Below are positions 6,317 through 12,485 of a stretch of 12,485 bases of DNA, one piece after another. The DNA comes from an archaeon. GTDB lineage: Archaea; Methanobacteriota; Methanobacteria; Methanobacteriales; Methanobacteriaceae. How positions within the stretch are numbered: the stretch's first letter is position 1; the number at the start of each line of letters is the position of its first letter. The notes under the pieces are model-generated. The model was not told where the DNA came from. It worked only from the letters and a program-made list of their open reading frames with translations, and ran no database searches. The translations under genes were made by a program, and so were the position numbers. The stretch lies in the NCBI GenBank assembly GCA_024409185.1, contig JAKSUD010000008.1, forward strand, positions 1-12,485, written 5' to 3'.

Positions 6317-6781
6317 ATGACAACAGAAATAAAATTCAATAAAGATGAAATATTATTCTTACTTGGAGAAAGTGGAATGATAGGTATTGTAAAAGCTGGA
6401 GAAGAAAAGATGCTTTTCATTGAAGGTGCAGATAATGAAGAAATTGTACAATACCTCGAAAAAGATGATTTAATAGCTGTTTCTTCCTTTAATCTTGGTG
6501 AAAAATATGAAAAAGGAATCCGTGCTCTTGCTTATATTACAAGAGATATTGAATCACCAATTATTGTACTTCCAAAAGAACATCCTGCATCTAAAAGACT
6601 TAAAATGGTTTTATCTGTTGGAGAAAATGTAAGATTAGATTGTGGAATTAGACCAGGAACTCATCCAGAACAAGATATTTTATGTTCTTGTGATAGTTTA
6701 TCTGGTTTAAATATCATTAAATCAAAAGATGGAGTAATTATTGAAGGAGAAGTTAAAAACTATAAAATAGAACCTTTTTAA
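6317..6781 (+). CDS. Hypothetical protein, 154 residues, with a Cys-rich C-terminal motif
   Basis: I do not recognise the family. The soluble product has no membrane helix or signal. It has a mixed alpha/beta composition, with hydrophobic strand-like segments such as LIAVSSFN, ALAYITR and PIIVLPKEHP at about 52-90. Near the C-terminus comes a striking block, LDCGIRPGTHPEQDILCSCD at 107-126, with Cys109, Cys123, Cys125, His116 and several acidic residues. This could be a metal-binding or catalytic site, but that is inference. The ATG at 6317 has no clear Shine-Dalgarno sequence (upstream CTAAGATAAT). No other start fits better. It lies 134 bp after the zinc-ribbon gene and 73 bp before the DUF116 gene. 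Codon use is like that of its neighbours, so it looks native. Confidence 0.85.
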   Translation: MTTEIKFNKDEILFLLGESGMIGIVKAGEEKMLFIEGADNEEIVQYLEKDDLIAVSSFNLGEKYEKGIRALAYITRDIESPIIVLPKEHPASKRLKMVLSVGENVRLDCGIRPGTHPEQDILCSCDSLSGLNIIKSKDGVIIEGEVKNYKIEPF

Positions 6782-6854
6782 TACTTTAATTTATTAAAAA
6801 GTAATTAAATAATTAAAAAACTCAAAACTAACTATAAAATTAAATAAAAATCAA

Positions 6855-7532
6855 ATGATTAAAATGTTTACTCTATCACACTTCTTTCAATATTTAGGAC
6901 AAGGACTAATTATGCTTTTAGTTGCCCTTTTTATCTTATTTATCATTGTATTACTCTTAAGTAGGACTCTTGTTAAAAAGGATATTTTAATATTTCCTTC
7001 TCTTATAATATTCATTATTGATGTTTTCTATTCTCCACTTAAAAGTGTTGGAAAAAGATTAGGTTTTGATGATACTTTAGTAGATCAAGTAGGAATAATT
7101 CTAAGAAATAGAGCAAATAAAAAGAAATTTGACAGCATTCCTCCTGAAAAGAAGATTATTGTTCTTCCACACTGTCTTAGAGTAGCTGAATGTGAAGCAA
7201 CTCTTAAAGAAAGTGGAATTAAATGTACAAAATGTAATAAATGTGCAATTGGAATTATTAAAGAAAAAGCTGAACCTATGGGTTATAAAGTATTTATTGT
7301 ACCAGGATCAAGTTTTATTAAAAAAATCATTCAAAAACATAAATTTGAATCTGTTATAGGTGTAGCTTGTTATGAAGATTTAAATCTTACAATGATGGCT
7401 TTTGCTGATTATCATCCACAAGGAGTTTTACTTTCAAGATCAGGTTGTTTTGAAACAAAAGTAGATTTAAAAACTTTATTTGATATTATTGGTTATAAAA
7501 AAGAAGATGAAGAGAATAAAAATAAAAATTAA
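6855..7532 (+). CDS. DUF116 membrane protein with conserved cysteines
   Basis: The 225-residue product has two hydrophobic helices, about 17-36 and 43-60, and a large cytoplasmic domain that fits DUF116, a family of unknown function found in methanogens and some anaerobic bacteria. The domain shows LPHCLRVAECEA at 104-115, CTKCNKCAIG at 124-133, GYKVFIVPGSS at 143-153 and VIGVACYEDL at 167-176. Cysteines are at 107, 113, 124, 127, 130, 172 and 198, and the C-x2-C-x2-C group suggests bound metal or an iron-sulphur cluster, which is inference. The start is uncertain: neither the ATG at 6855 nor the one at 6864 has a good ribosome-binding site, though TGAT lies just before the second. The last four bases overlap the tail of the convergent gene at 7529. 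Confidence 0.88.
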   Translation: MIKMFTLSHFFQYLGQGLIMLLVALFILFIIVLLLSRTLVKKDILIFPSLIIFIIDVFYSPLKSVGKRLGFDDTLVDQVGIILRNRANKKKFDSIPPEKKIIVLPHCLRVAECEATLKESGIKCTKCNKCAIGIIKEKAEPMGYKVFIVPGSSFIKKIIQKHKFESVIGVACYEDLNLTMMAFADYHPQGVLLSRSGCFETKVDLKTLFDIIGYKKEDEENKNKN

Positions 7533-7942
7533 TCATAAATTTCCATTAATTCCTTTGATTCTTCTGTTGAATCGAATTCATCGATAAAATCTTTTAAATC
7601 TTTAATAAACTCTTTTTTTCTATTTTCTAAATTAGATATTTTTGAATAATCTTTTTTAATAGTTAAACTCATTTTAATATCATCAGTTTCTAAGTCTATT
7701 TGAGGATATTTTGATAAATCTTCATTAAAATCTAAATTTTCAAAACTGTTTAAATCTTCAAAATCAAAATTAGAATTATTAGACTCATTTTTTAAACTAA
7801 AATTATATGATTTCAGATTAAGCATATTATCAATATCAACAAATTCTAAATTATCATCACTAAAAATAGGATTATTTTCTTCTTTTATTTTACGTGCAAA
7901 TTCTTCAAACTCTTTTTTAAAGTCTTTTTCTTCATTAACCAT
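7529..7942 (-). CDS. Acidic, low-complexity hypothetical protein, 137 residues
   Basis: I do not recognise this protein. It is very rich in Glu, Asp, Asn, Ser and Lys, with no cysteine, no signal and no membrane helix. Two charged helical ends (about 1-22 and 100-135, with repeated EF and DF pairs) flank a loosely built middle that is probably disordered. Short coiled-coil contacts are possible. GTGAT (7946-7950) lies three bases before the ATG, so translation is plausible despite the low complexity. It follows beta-RFAP synthase by 91 bp in the same direction, but a terminator-like hairpin stands between them. Its stop codon overlaps that of the convergent DUF116 gene. Confidence 0.65.
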   Translation of the reverse strand: MVNEEKDFKKEFEEFARKIKEENNPIFSDDNLEFVDIDNMLNLKSYNFSLKNESNNSNFDFEDLNSFENLDFNEDLSKYPQIDLETDDIKMSLTIKKDYSKISNLENRKKEFIKDLKDFIDEFDSTEESKELMEIYD

Positions 7943-8009
7943 AAAATCACTTGAAAAAATAAAATTTTAATTAGAATAAAAAAATAGTTAAATAAAATAA
8001 ATATAAAAA

Positions 8010-8050
8010 TAAATAAAAAATAAAATAGAAATACTATTTTTCAATAGTAT
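8010..8050 (-). terminator. Probable terminator overlapping the beta-RFAP synthase stop codon
   Basis: ATACTATT (8031-8038) and AATAGTAT (8043-8050) form a perfect eight-base-pair stem with a four-base loop. The stop codon (8034-8036) lies inside the stem. On the minus strand a long T-rich stretch follows, including a run of six T. Confidence 0.5.
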
Positions 8051-9026
8051 AACCAGTATTTTGTCCTTTAGTTACAAAAATAGGAGCTTCTTCACCTAAG
8101 AATTCTCTTGTAGCTTTTAAAACATCTTCTTTGTTTCTTTCATCTACAACAGTATATACAGTAGGTCCAAAAGAACTCATCCCTACACCATAAGCTCCAG
8201 CCTCTCTCATAGTTTGCATTAAATTGTGCATTCTTTCATCATATAAAGTTAATTCAGCTTTCTGAAATCCTCTTTTATGAATCTCATCAATACACCAACC
8301 AAATCCTTCAATATCCTTTTCAATCATGAAAGGAATTAAATTCATAAATACAATATGAGAAAGTTGTTCTACTTCTCCATCAGGAAGAGGACAGAATTTT
8401 TCAAATAAGTTAATTTCCTCACCATCATGAATAGATAATCCATAAGGTGGAATTGCAACAATAATATCCCATTCTTGTGGGAAGTCATATCTTCCAATAA
8501 TTGGAGGTGGACTTGCTTTAGATGCAGAAGATGGTAAAAAACCACTTTTTTCTTTTAAACTATGCCCTCCATCTGCTATAAAACCACCATCATCAAAACA
8601 ATATGTTCCAATTCCAGAAGTTCCACCTCTACCAACAATAGTAGATAATTCTACAGAAGTCGCTTCAATTCCAACAGTTTCTGTAATTAATTTAGCAGTA
8701 GCTAAAGCTATTTGAGTTCCAGATCCAAATCCAGAATGTGGAGGAAATGCAGTATGAACTTTAAATTTAAATCCATCTTCAATATTATAGTGTTCTTTAA
8801 TTAAATTAGCTGCATCTATAATTTTTAAATTACATTCTTCAATAGCTTCTTCATCTGTAATTTTATCATCAAATTCAATTGAGATTCCATGACCACTTAC
8901 TTTTTCAGATTCTAAAATAAATTGAGGTTCTTGAATAGAAAAGCCGATTCCACCGTCCATTCTACCATAAGACCCATTTAAATCTAAAAGAGTAATATGT
9001 AATCTTGCAGGTGTCTTAATAATCAT
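8034..9026 (-). CDS. mptG: Beta-ribofuranosylaminobenzene 5'-phosphate synthase
   Basis: The enzyme condenses 4-hydroxybenzoate or 4-aminobenzoate with phosphoribosyl diphosphate, with loss of carboxylate and pyrophosphate. This is the committed step in making the arylamine part of tetrahydromethanopterin, the C1 carrier of methanogenesis. The 330-residue length is typical. It has the family N-terminus MIIKTPARLHITLLDLNGSY followed by GRMDGGIGFSI, and a GHMP-type phosphate loop, PPHSGFGSGTQ at 95-105. Further blocks are GRGGTSGIGTYCFDDGGFI at 132-150 and a C-terminal GVGMSSFGPTVY at 280-291. GGTGA (9031-9035) lies four bases before the ATG. It appears to be a single-gene unit with its own TATA box and terminator. 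The symbol mptG follows usage in the methanopterin literature. Confidence 0.95.
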   Translation of the reverse strand: MIIKTPARLHITLLDLNGSYGRMDGGIGFSIQEPQFILESEKVSGHGISIEFDDKITDEEAIEECNLKIIDAANLIKEHYNIEDGFKFKVHTAFPPHSGFGSGTQIALATAKLITETVGIEATSVELSTIVGRGGTSGIGTYCFDDGGFIADGGHSLKEKSGFLPSSASKASPPPIIGRYDFPQEWDIIVAIPPYGLSIHDGEEINLFEKFCPLPDGEVEQLSHIVFMNLIPFMIEKDIEGFGWCIDEIHKRGFQKAELTLYDERMHNLMQTMREAGAYGVGMSSFGPTVYTVVDERNKEDVLKATREFLGEEAPIFVTKGQNTGYTIEK

Positions 9027-9395
9027 ATTTTCACCAATAAATGAATATGAATATTTTATGATAATAAAAAATAACTTAAAAGATTTAAATAAATTAGAAT
9101 TAATTTTATTAAATAATTTAAACTAAAATCTCATTGTCTAAATATTCACTTATAATATATATATTTAAGTATATAAAGTTTATGAAAAAAATCAAAAAAT
9201 ATTGAAAATCAACTAAGAAAATTTTAAAAATTATAGATAAAAATTAAACAGTTAATAAATAAAATTAAAAAAAATAACTACAGTTAATAAAAAATATCAA
9301 AAATAGTTAGAAAAAATAGAAATTGTTTTAAAAATATTGTAAAAATTAAAACAATCATCAAAACAATATTTAAAAAATAAAAAGAAGATAAAAAA
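9027..9395. other. 369-bp spacer between hmgA and mptG
   Basis: Very AT-rich and without a plausible gene. The right end holds the T-tract of the hmgA terminator, and the left half holds the mptG leader and a TATA candidate at 9170-9177. I see no structured RNA or repeat in the middle. Confidence 0.6.
9170..9177 (-). promoter_or_regulatory. TATA box candidate for mptG
   Basis: The minus strand reads TTTATATA within AACTTTATATACTT, an exact archaeal consensus match. Transcription would start near 9147 with a leader of about 120 bases. An overlapping AAATATATATA just downstream is a second candidate. Confidence 0.4.
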
Positions 9396-9403
9396 TTATC
9401 TTC
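9371..9403 (-). terminator. hmgA terminator overlapping the stop codon
   Basis: GAAGATAA (9384-9391) pairs with TTATCTTC (9396-9403), an eight-base-pair perfect stem with a four-base loop. On the minus strand it is followed directly by TTTTTATTTTTT. The hmgA stop codon (9396-9398) forms part of the stem. This is one of the clearest terminators in the window. Confidence 0.7.
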
Positions 9404-10598
9404 CAAGCTCTGCATGAGCTTTAGCTAAATGACCTGCTGCAATAGCCCCCACTAAAGATAATTCACCTGCTAAAACAGTTGAAATAACAATTTCAGCAAA
9501 TTTAGAAACTTTTCCAGAACCTGCACAATCAATAATCTTTAAACCTTCTTGAGCAGTTTCAAGTCTTGTTCCACCACCAATAGTAGCTATTGGAACATCA
9601 GGCATATTTACAGAGAAGTATAAATCTCCATCTCTATCTTCAGCAGTTGTAATTCCTAAAGAACCTTCAACAACATGAGCTGCATCTTGACCAGTAGCTA
9701 AGAAAATAGCTCCAATCATATTTGCAAAGTGAGCATTATAAGCCATAGCACCAGCAGCTGCAGAACCAATTAAATTTTTAGCAACATTAACTTCTTCAAT
9801 TGCTTTAGCAGTTGTTTTAAGCTTAGATTTAACAATTTCCTCAGGAATTAAAATATCTGCAACAAGAGATTTTCCTCTTCCTTCAATAATATTAATAGCT
9901 GCAGGTTTTTTATCAACACATAAATTACCACTTAATGCAAGTGCATGAACACCTAAATCTTCGTGTAATTTAGCTAAAACCTTTTCAGTAGCTATTGTAA
10001 CCATATTCATACCCATACTGTCCCCAGTTGAGAAAACAAAACGAGGATAAACATAATTACCAACAATAATAATAGGATCAATTTTAACTAATTTTCCATG
10101 ACGAGTAGTAGATTCAGCTATTGCTTTTAACTCATCAAAATTTTCTTCAAACCAATTTTTAACTTTAACAGCTTCTATAACAGATTCAGTTTTAATTGCA
10201 GGAGCTCTTGTCATTTTATCCCCAATAACTCTTGCATTTACCCCACCCGCAGCAGAAATAGCTGATGCTCCTCTATTAATAGAAGCGACTAATGCTCCTT
10301 CAGAGGTAGCAAGAGGTACAAAGAATTCACCATCTGCATTTTCACCATTTACTTTTAATGGTCCAGCTACACCTATAGGAATTTGAACAGTTCCAATTGG
10401 ATTTTCAATATTTTTAGCCATTGCCATTTCCATATCTAAGGTGTAATTAGCTATTTGATTAAGTTCACAATTACATTGTTTTTCTATAAATTCTCTTCTA
10501 ATATCAAGAGCTTCAGTAGCATTTTCAGTGAATTTATCAATTTGATATAATCTCATTTCACCATTTAAAAGCTTATTAATAATCTCTTCTTTATCCAT
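9396..10598 (-). CDS. hmgA: Class I 3-hydroxy-3-methylglutaryl-CoA reductase
   Basis: The enzyme reduces HMG-CoA to mevalonate with two NADPH, the committed step of archaeal isoprenoid lipid synthesis. The 400-residue soluble product is the archaeal catalytic domain without the membrane part of eukaryotic enzymes. Signatures are ENPIGTVQIPIGVAGP at 65-80, ATSEGALVAS at 97-106 (catalytic Glu100), TGDSMGMN at 191-198 (cofactor binding), GNLCVDKKPAA at 224-234 (catalytic Lys), TGQDAAHVVEGS at 302-313 (Asp305) and AAGHLAKAH at 387-395 (general acid His395). GTGAT (10602-10606) lies three bases before the ATG. It is the first gene after sucD in the same direction but is separated from it by a hairpin at 10659-10683, so it probably has its own promoter. 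Confidence 0.97.
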   Translation of the reverse strand: MDKEEIINKLLNGEMRLYQIDKFTENATEALDIRREFIEKQCNCELNQIANYTLDMEMAMAKNIENPIGTVQIPIGVAGPLKVNGENADGEFFVPLATSEGALVASINRGASAISAAGGVNARVIGDKMTRAPAIKTESVIEAVKVKNWFEENFDELKAIAESTTRHGKLVKIDPIIIVGNYVYPRFVFSTGDSMGMNMVTIATEKVLAKLHEDLGVHALALSGNLCVDKKPAAINIIEGRGKSLVADILIPEEIVKSKLKTTAKAIEEVNVAKNLIGSAAAGAMAYNAHFANMIGAIFLATGQDAAHVVEGSLGITTAEDRDGDLYFSVNMPDVPIATIGGGTRLETAQEGLKIIDCAGSGKVSKFAEIVISTVLAGELSLVGAIAAGHLAKAHAELGR

Positions 10599-10649
10599 TT
10601 TATCACAACTCGAAAATAATTAAAAATGATTTAAAAAAAATAATTAAAT

Positions 10650-10683
10650 AAAAAAAGGAAATTAGTAATTTAATTACTAATTT
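10650..10683 (-). terminator. 12-bp inverted repeat: sucD terminator or hmgA operator
   Basis: AAATTAGTAATT (10659-10670) and AATTACTAATTT (10672-10683) are perfect inverted repeats around one base; as RNA this folds into a ten-base-pair stem with a five-base loop. On the minus strand a run of seven T follows (poly-A at 10650-10656), which fits a terminator 70 bp after sucD. A TATA-like TATAAA (minus strand, 10681-10686) abuts the repeat, so it could also be an operator over the hmgA start of transcription. Confidence 0.55.
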
Positions 10684-10752
10684 ATACTCTAAAATAGAAT
10701 TAATTAAATTTAAACTAATTTAAATTAAATCCTCAAATGAAATTTAAATTAA

Positions 10753-11622
10753 TTATTCTCCACGAACTTCTTTAATTAAATCTACAATTTCAGAAGGTTT
10801 TTTAGCTACTTTAACACCAGCAGCACTTAAAGCTTCCATTTTACTTTTTGTAGTACCAGTATTACCACTAATAATAGCTCCTGCATGACCCATTCTTTTT
10901 CCTGGAGGTGCAGTAGTTCCTGCAATATAAGAAACAACAGGTTTCTTTACATGTTCTTTAATATATTTAGCAGCAGTTTCTTCAGCTTTACCACCAATTT
11001 CTCCAATCAAAACAATTTCTTTAGTTTCAGGGTCTTCATTGAACATTTTAATAACTTCTACAGAAGGAGTACCAATAATAGGATCTCCACCAACACCAAC
11101 ACAACTACTTTGACCAATACCTGCATTAGTTAATTGGCTTGCAATTTCATAAGTTAAAGTACCACTTCTAGAGATAATACCTACATCACCTTCTTTAAAG
11201 ATATGAGTTGGCATAATTCCAAGTTTACCTACTTTAGGAGAGATAATTCCTGGAGTATTTGGACCAATTACAGTTACACCTTTCTTTTCAGCATAAGCCA
11301 TAATTTCCATAGTATCATGAACAGGAATATGTTCTGTAATAATAATAACAAGATCTAAATGTTCAATTGACTCAAAAGCAGCATCTTTAGCAAAAGCAAC
11401 TGGTACAAAAATAATTGAAGTATTTATTTCTGGATCAAACTCTTTAGCTGCTTCAATTGAATCAAATACAGGAACACCTAAAATTTCTTGTCCACCTTTA
11501 CCAGGTGTTACTCCTGCAACAATATTTGTATTATATTCAAGCATTTGTTCAGTATGGAAACGACCTTGTTTTCCAGTAATTCCTTGAACTAAACATTTAG
11601 TATTTTCATTTAATAAAATCAT
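10753..11622 (-). CDS. sucD: Succinate-CoA ligase, alpha subunit
   Basis: The alpha subunit binds CoA and carries the phosphohistidine that links nucleotide triphosphate cleavage to succinyl-CoA formation. In methanogens it serves the partial reductive TCA route to 2-oxoglutarate. The 289-residue length is normal. The CoA-binding Rossmann domain shows [17 protein letters not shown] at 12-28 and GVTPGKGG at 37-44, followed by [13 protein letters not shown] at 148-160, [10 protein letters not shown] at 176-185 and the active-site loop [11 protein letters not shown] near 243-253 with the phosphorylated His. GGTG (11630-11633) lies seven bases before the ATG. The beta subunit gene sucC is not in this window, so the two subunits are encoded apart unless it lies beyond the edges. 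A TATA box and a terminator-like repeat flank it as a single unit. Confidence 0.96.
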   Translation of the reverse strand: MILLNENTKCLVQGITGKQGRFHTEQMLEYNTNIVAGVTPGKGGQEILGVPVFDSIEAAKEFDPEINTSIIFVPVAFAKDAAFESIEHLDLVIIITEHIPVHDTMEIMAYAEKKGVTVIGPNTPGIISPKVGKLGIMPTHIFKEGDVGIISRSGTLTYEIASQLTNAGIGQSSCVGVGGDPIIGTPSVEVIKMFNEDPETKEIVLIGEIGGKAEETAAKYIKEHVKKPVVSYIAGTTAPPGKRMGHAGAIISGNTGTTKSKMEALSAAGVKVAKKPSEIVDLIKEVRGE

Positions 11623-11699
11623 TTTAAAACACCAAGATAAATAAAATTAAATTAGGTTTATAATTGAACTACAATTAAAATCATAGTCGAAATTTACAT

Positions 11700-11707
11700 A
11701 TTATAAA
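11700..11707 (-). promoter_or_regulatory. TATA box candidate for sucD
   Basis: The minus strand reads TTTATAAT within AAAAATTTATAATATG. Transcription would start near 11677, giving a leader of about 55 bases that includes the GGTG ribosome-binding site. Confidence 0.35.
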
Positions 11708-11835
11708 TTTTTAAAATTATAAATCATCTATATTTATGTATTTTAAATATTAAATAGTTATTCTTTTTTATTAAAATCATACACTAAAAAACAGAAAAAA
11801 TAATAACCTATTTAACTAAAAATATAAAAATTATT

Positions 11836-11869
11836 AAAAAAAGTAAAGGTGAGGAATATAAAATTCCTC
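11836..11869 (-). terminator. Terminator of the MATE transporter gene
   Basis: GAGGAAT (11851-11857) pairs with ATTCCTC (11863-11869) around the loop ATAAA (plus strand). On the minus strand a run of seven T follows after a short spacer (poly-A at 11836-11842). The stem starts 15 bp after the stop codon and shares loop and inner stem with the rpl40e terminator. Confidence 0.65.
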
Positions 11870-11884
11870 CATTTAATTTTAGCT

Positions 11885-12485
11885 TTATTTTTCAATTAGT
11901 TTAAACATATCTCTTCTTGCAATTCCGTAAGCAATTAATGATCCAATTAATGCACCAACAATCATACCTACATAAACTCCGTCAGTTCCCCAATTCATTA
12001 CAAATACAAAGAAGAATATACCAAGTATAACAAAGATTAATTCTCTCATAAATGTTAAAACTAAAGATTTTACACCTTTTCCAACACCTTGTAAGAAGAA
12101 AGTTGCAACTAAACCAAATGGCACAACAACAATGTATAAAGATAATATTCTAAGAGATTCTACAATTTGAGGAGCTAAAGCAGCATTCTTTGGAGTAAAA
12201 GCAAATAAACTTGCTAAATCTCCAGCAAAAATATAGAATATTACACATACTGCCAAAGATAAACATAAACCCATTTCAATAGCAGAGTTAAATGCAGTTT
12301 TCATATTATCCCAGTTTTTAGCACCGTATGCTACACCAATTACAGTAACTGCAGCAGTACCTACTCCAATAGCAGGAGTAACTCCAATTCCAATTAATCT
12401 CCAAGCAGCACTGAAAACTGCAACAGCAGCAGTACCTGCAGTAATAACTAAAACACCATTTACAATAGCAGATAATAATGCCATA
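11885..12485 (-). CDS. MATE-family efflux transporter, C-terminal part (cut by window edge)
   Basis: Multidrug and toxin extrusion transporters export cationic compounds or drugs in exchange for sodium or protons across the cytoplasmic membrane. Only about 199 residues are visible against a usual length near 450, and the frame stays open to the window edge, so the first visible Met is internal and the true start lies beyond 12485. The visible part has about six hydrophobic segments, with the family-like stretches RLIGIGVTPAIGVGTAAVTV and GVAYGAKNWDNMKTAF at the start of the C-terminal bundle. LFAFTPKNAALAPQIVESLR, VVPFGLVATFFLQGVGKGVK and a short basic tail (RRDMFKLIEK) follow. Substrate cannot be told from this part. 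A clear terminator follows the stop. Confidence 0.88.
   Translation of the reverse strand, partial: MALLSAIVNGVLVITAGTAAVAVFSAAWRLIGIGVTPAIGVGTAAVTVIGVAYGAKNWDNMKTAFNSAIEMGLCLSLAVCVIFYIFAGDLASLFAFTPKNAALAPQIVESLRILSLYIVVVPFGLVATFFLQGVGKGVKSLVLTFMRELIFVILGIFFFVFVMNWGTDGVYVGMIVGALIGSLIAYGIARRDMFKLIEK

Noticed and set aside
10704-10752. Repeated AATTTAAATT palindromes after sucD (10717-10726, 10741-10750)
   Set aside because: Short all-AT palindromes arise often by chance in such spacers; the 24-base period alone is too weak to call an operator.
10885-11133. Plus-strand Phe/Ser/Asn-rich open frame inside sucD
   Set aside because: Antisense shadow of a clear SucD coding region.

Overview
The window looks like a piece of chromosome from a very AT-rich methanogenic archaeon of the order Methanobacteriales, most likely Methanobrevibacter or a close relative. 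Three things point there. It carries archaeal ether-lipid genes (geranylgeranylglyceryl phosphate synthase and class I HMG-CoA reductase). It carries a methanopterin gene (beta-RFAP synthase). It also carries archaeal informational genes (ribosomal protein L40e, Tsr3, HerA/NurA). Ribosome-binding sites match the archaeal anti-Shine-Dalgarno sequence through GGTGAT or GGAGG, and promoters look like archaeal TATA boxes. From memory, GGGP synthase, HMG-CoA reductase and SucD of Methanothermobacter thermautotrophicus have nearby locus numbers (MTH552, MTH562, MTH563), so the neighbourhood is probably ancestral and not acquired. I see no insertion sequence, phage gene, CRISPR array, tRNA or rRNA.

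Layout. Positions 1-2833 (minus strand) hold nurA followed by herA, the nuclease and translocase of DNA double-strand-break end resection. Positions 3063-3812 (minus) encode GGGP synthase. Positions 4153-5812 (minus) hold a membrane-anchored, sequon-rich hypothetical protein, then tsr3, then the 48-residue L40e gene. A divergent promoter region with three tandem 12-bp repeats (5857-5892) separates these from a plus-strand group at 6027-7532: a 51-residue zinc-ribbon protein, an unrecognised 154-residue protein and a DUF116 membrane protein. The 51-residue and 48-residue genes are too short for routine ORF calling.

The DUF116 gene meets an acidic hypothetical gene tail to tail at 7529-7532. 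Further right, all on the minus strand, are beta-RFAP synthase (methanopterin), HMG-CoA reductase (mevalonate), the succinyl-CoA synthetase alpha subunit (partial reductive TCA cycle) and the C-terminal half of a MATE transporter cut by the window edge.

Most genes are housekeeping: lipid backbone synthesis, C1-carrier synthesis, ribosome assembly and DNA repair. They seem to be transcribed mostly as short separate units, because most are flanked by a TATA-like element upstream and a hairpin plus T-tract downstream. The least explained parts are the three consecutive plus-strand genes, whose products all carry cysteine clusters, and several non-coding structures: terminators that begin inside stop codons, two terminators with the same loop, a leader hairpin before L40e and an inverted repeat before hmgA.
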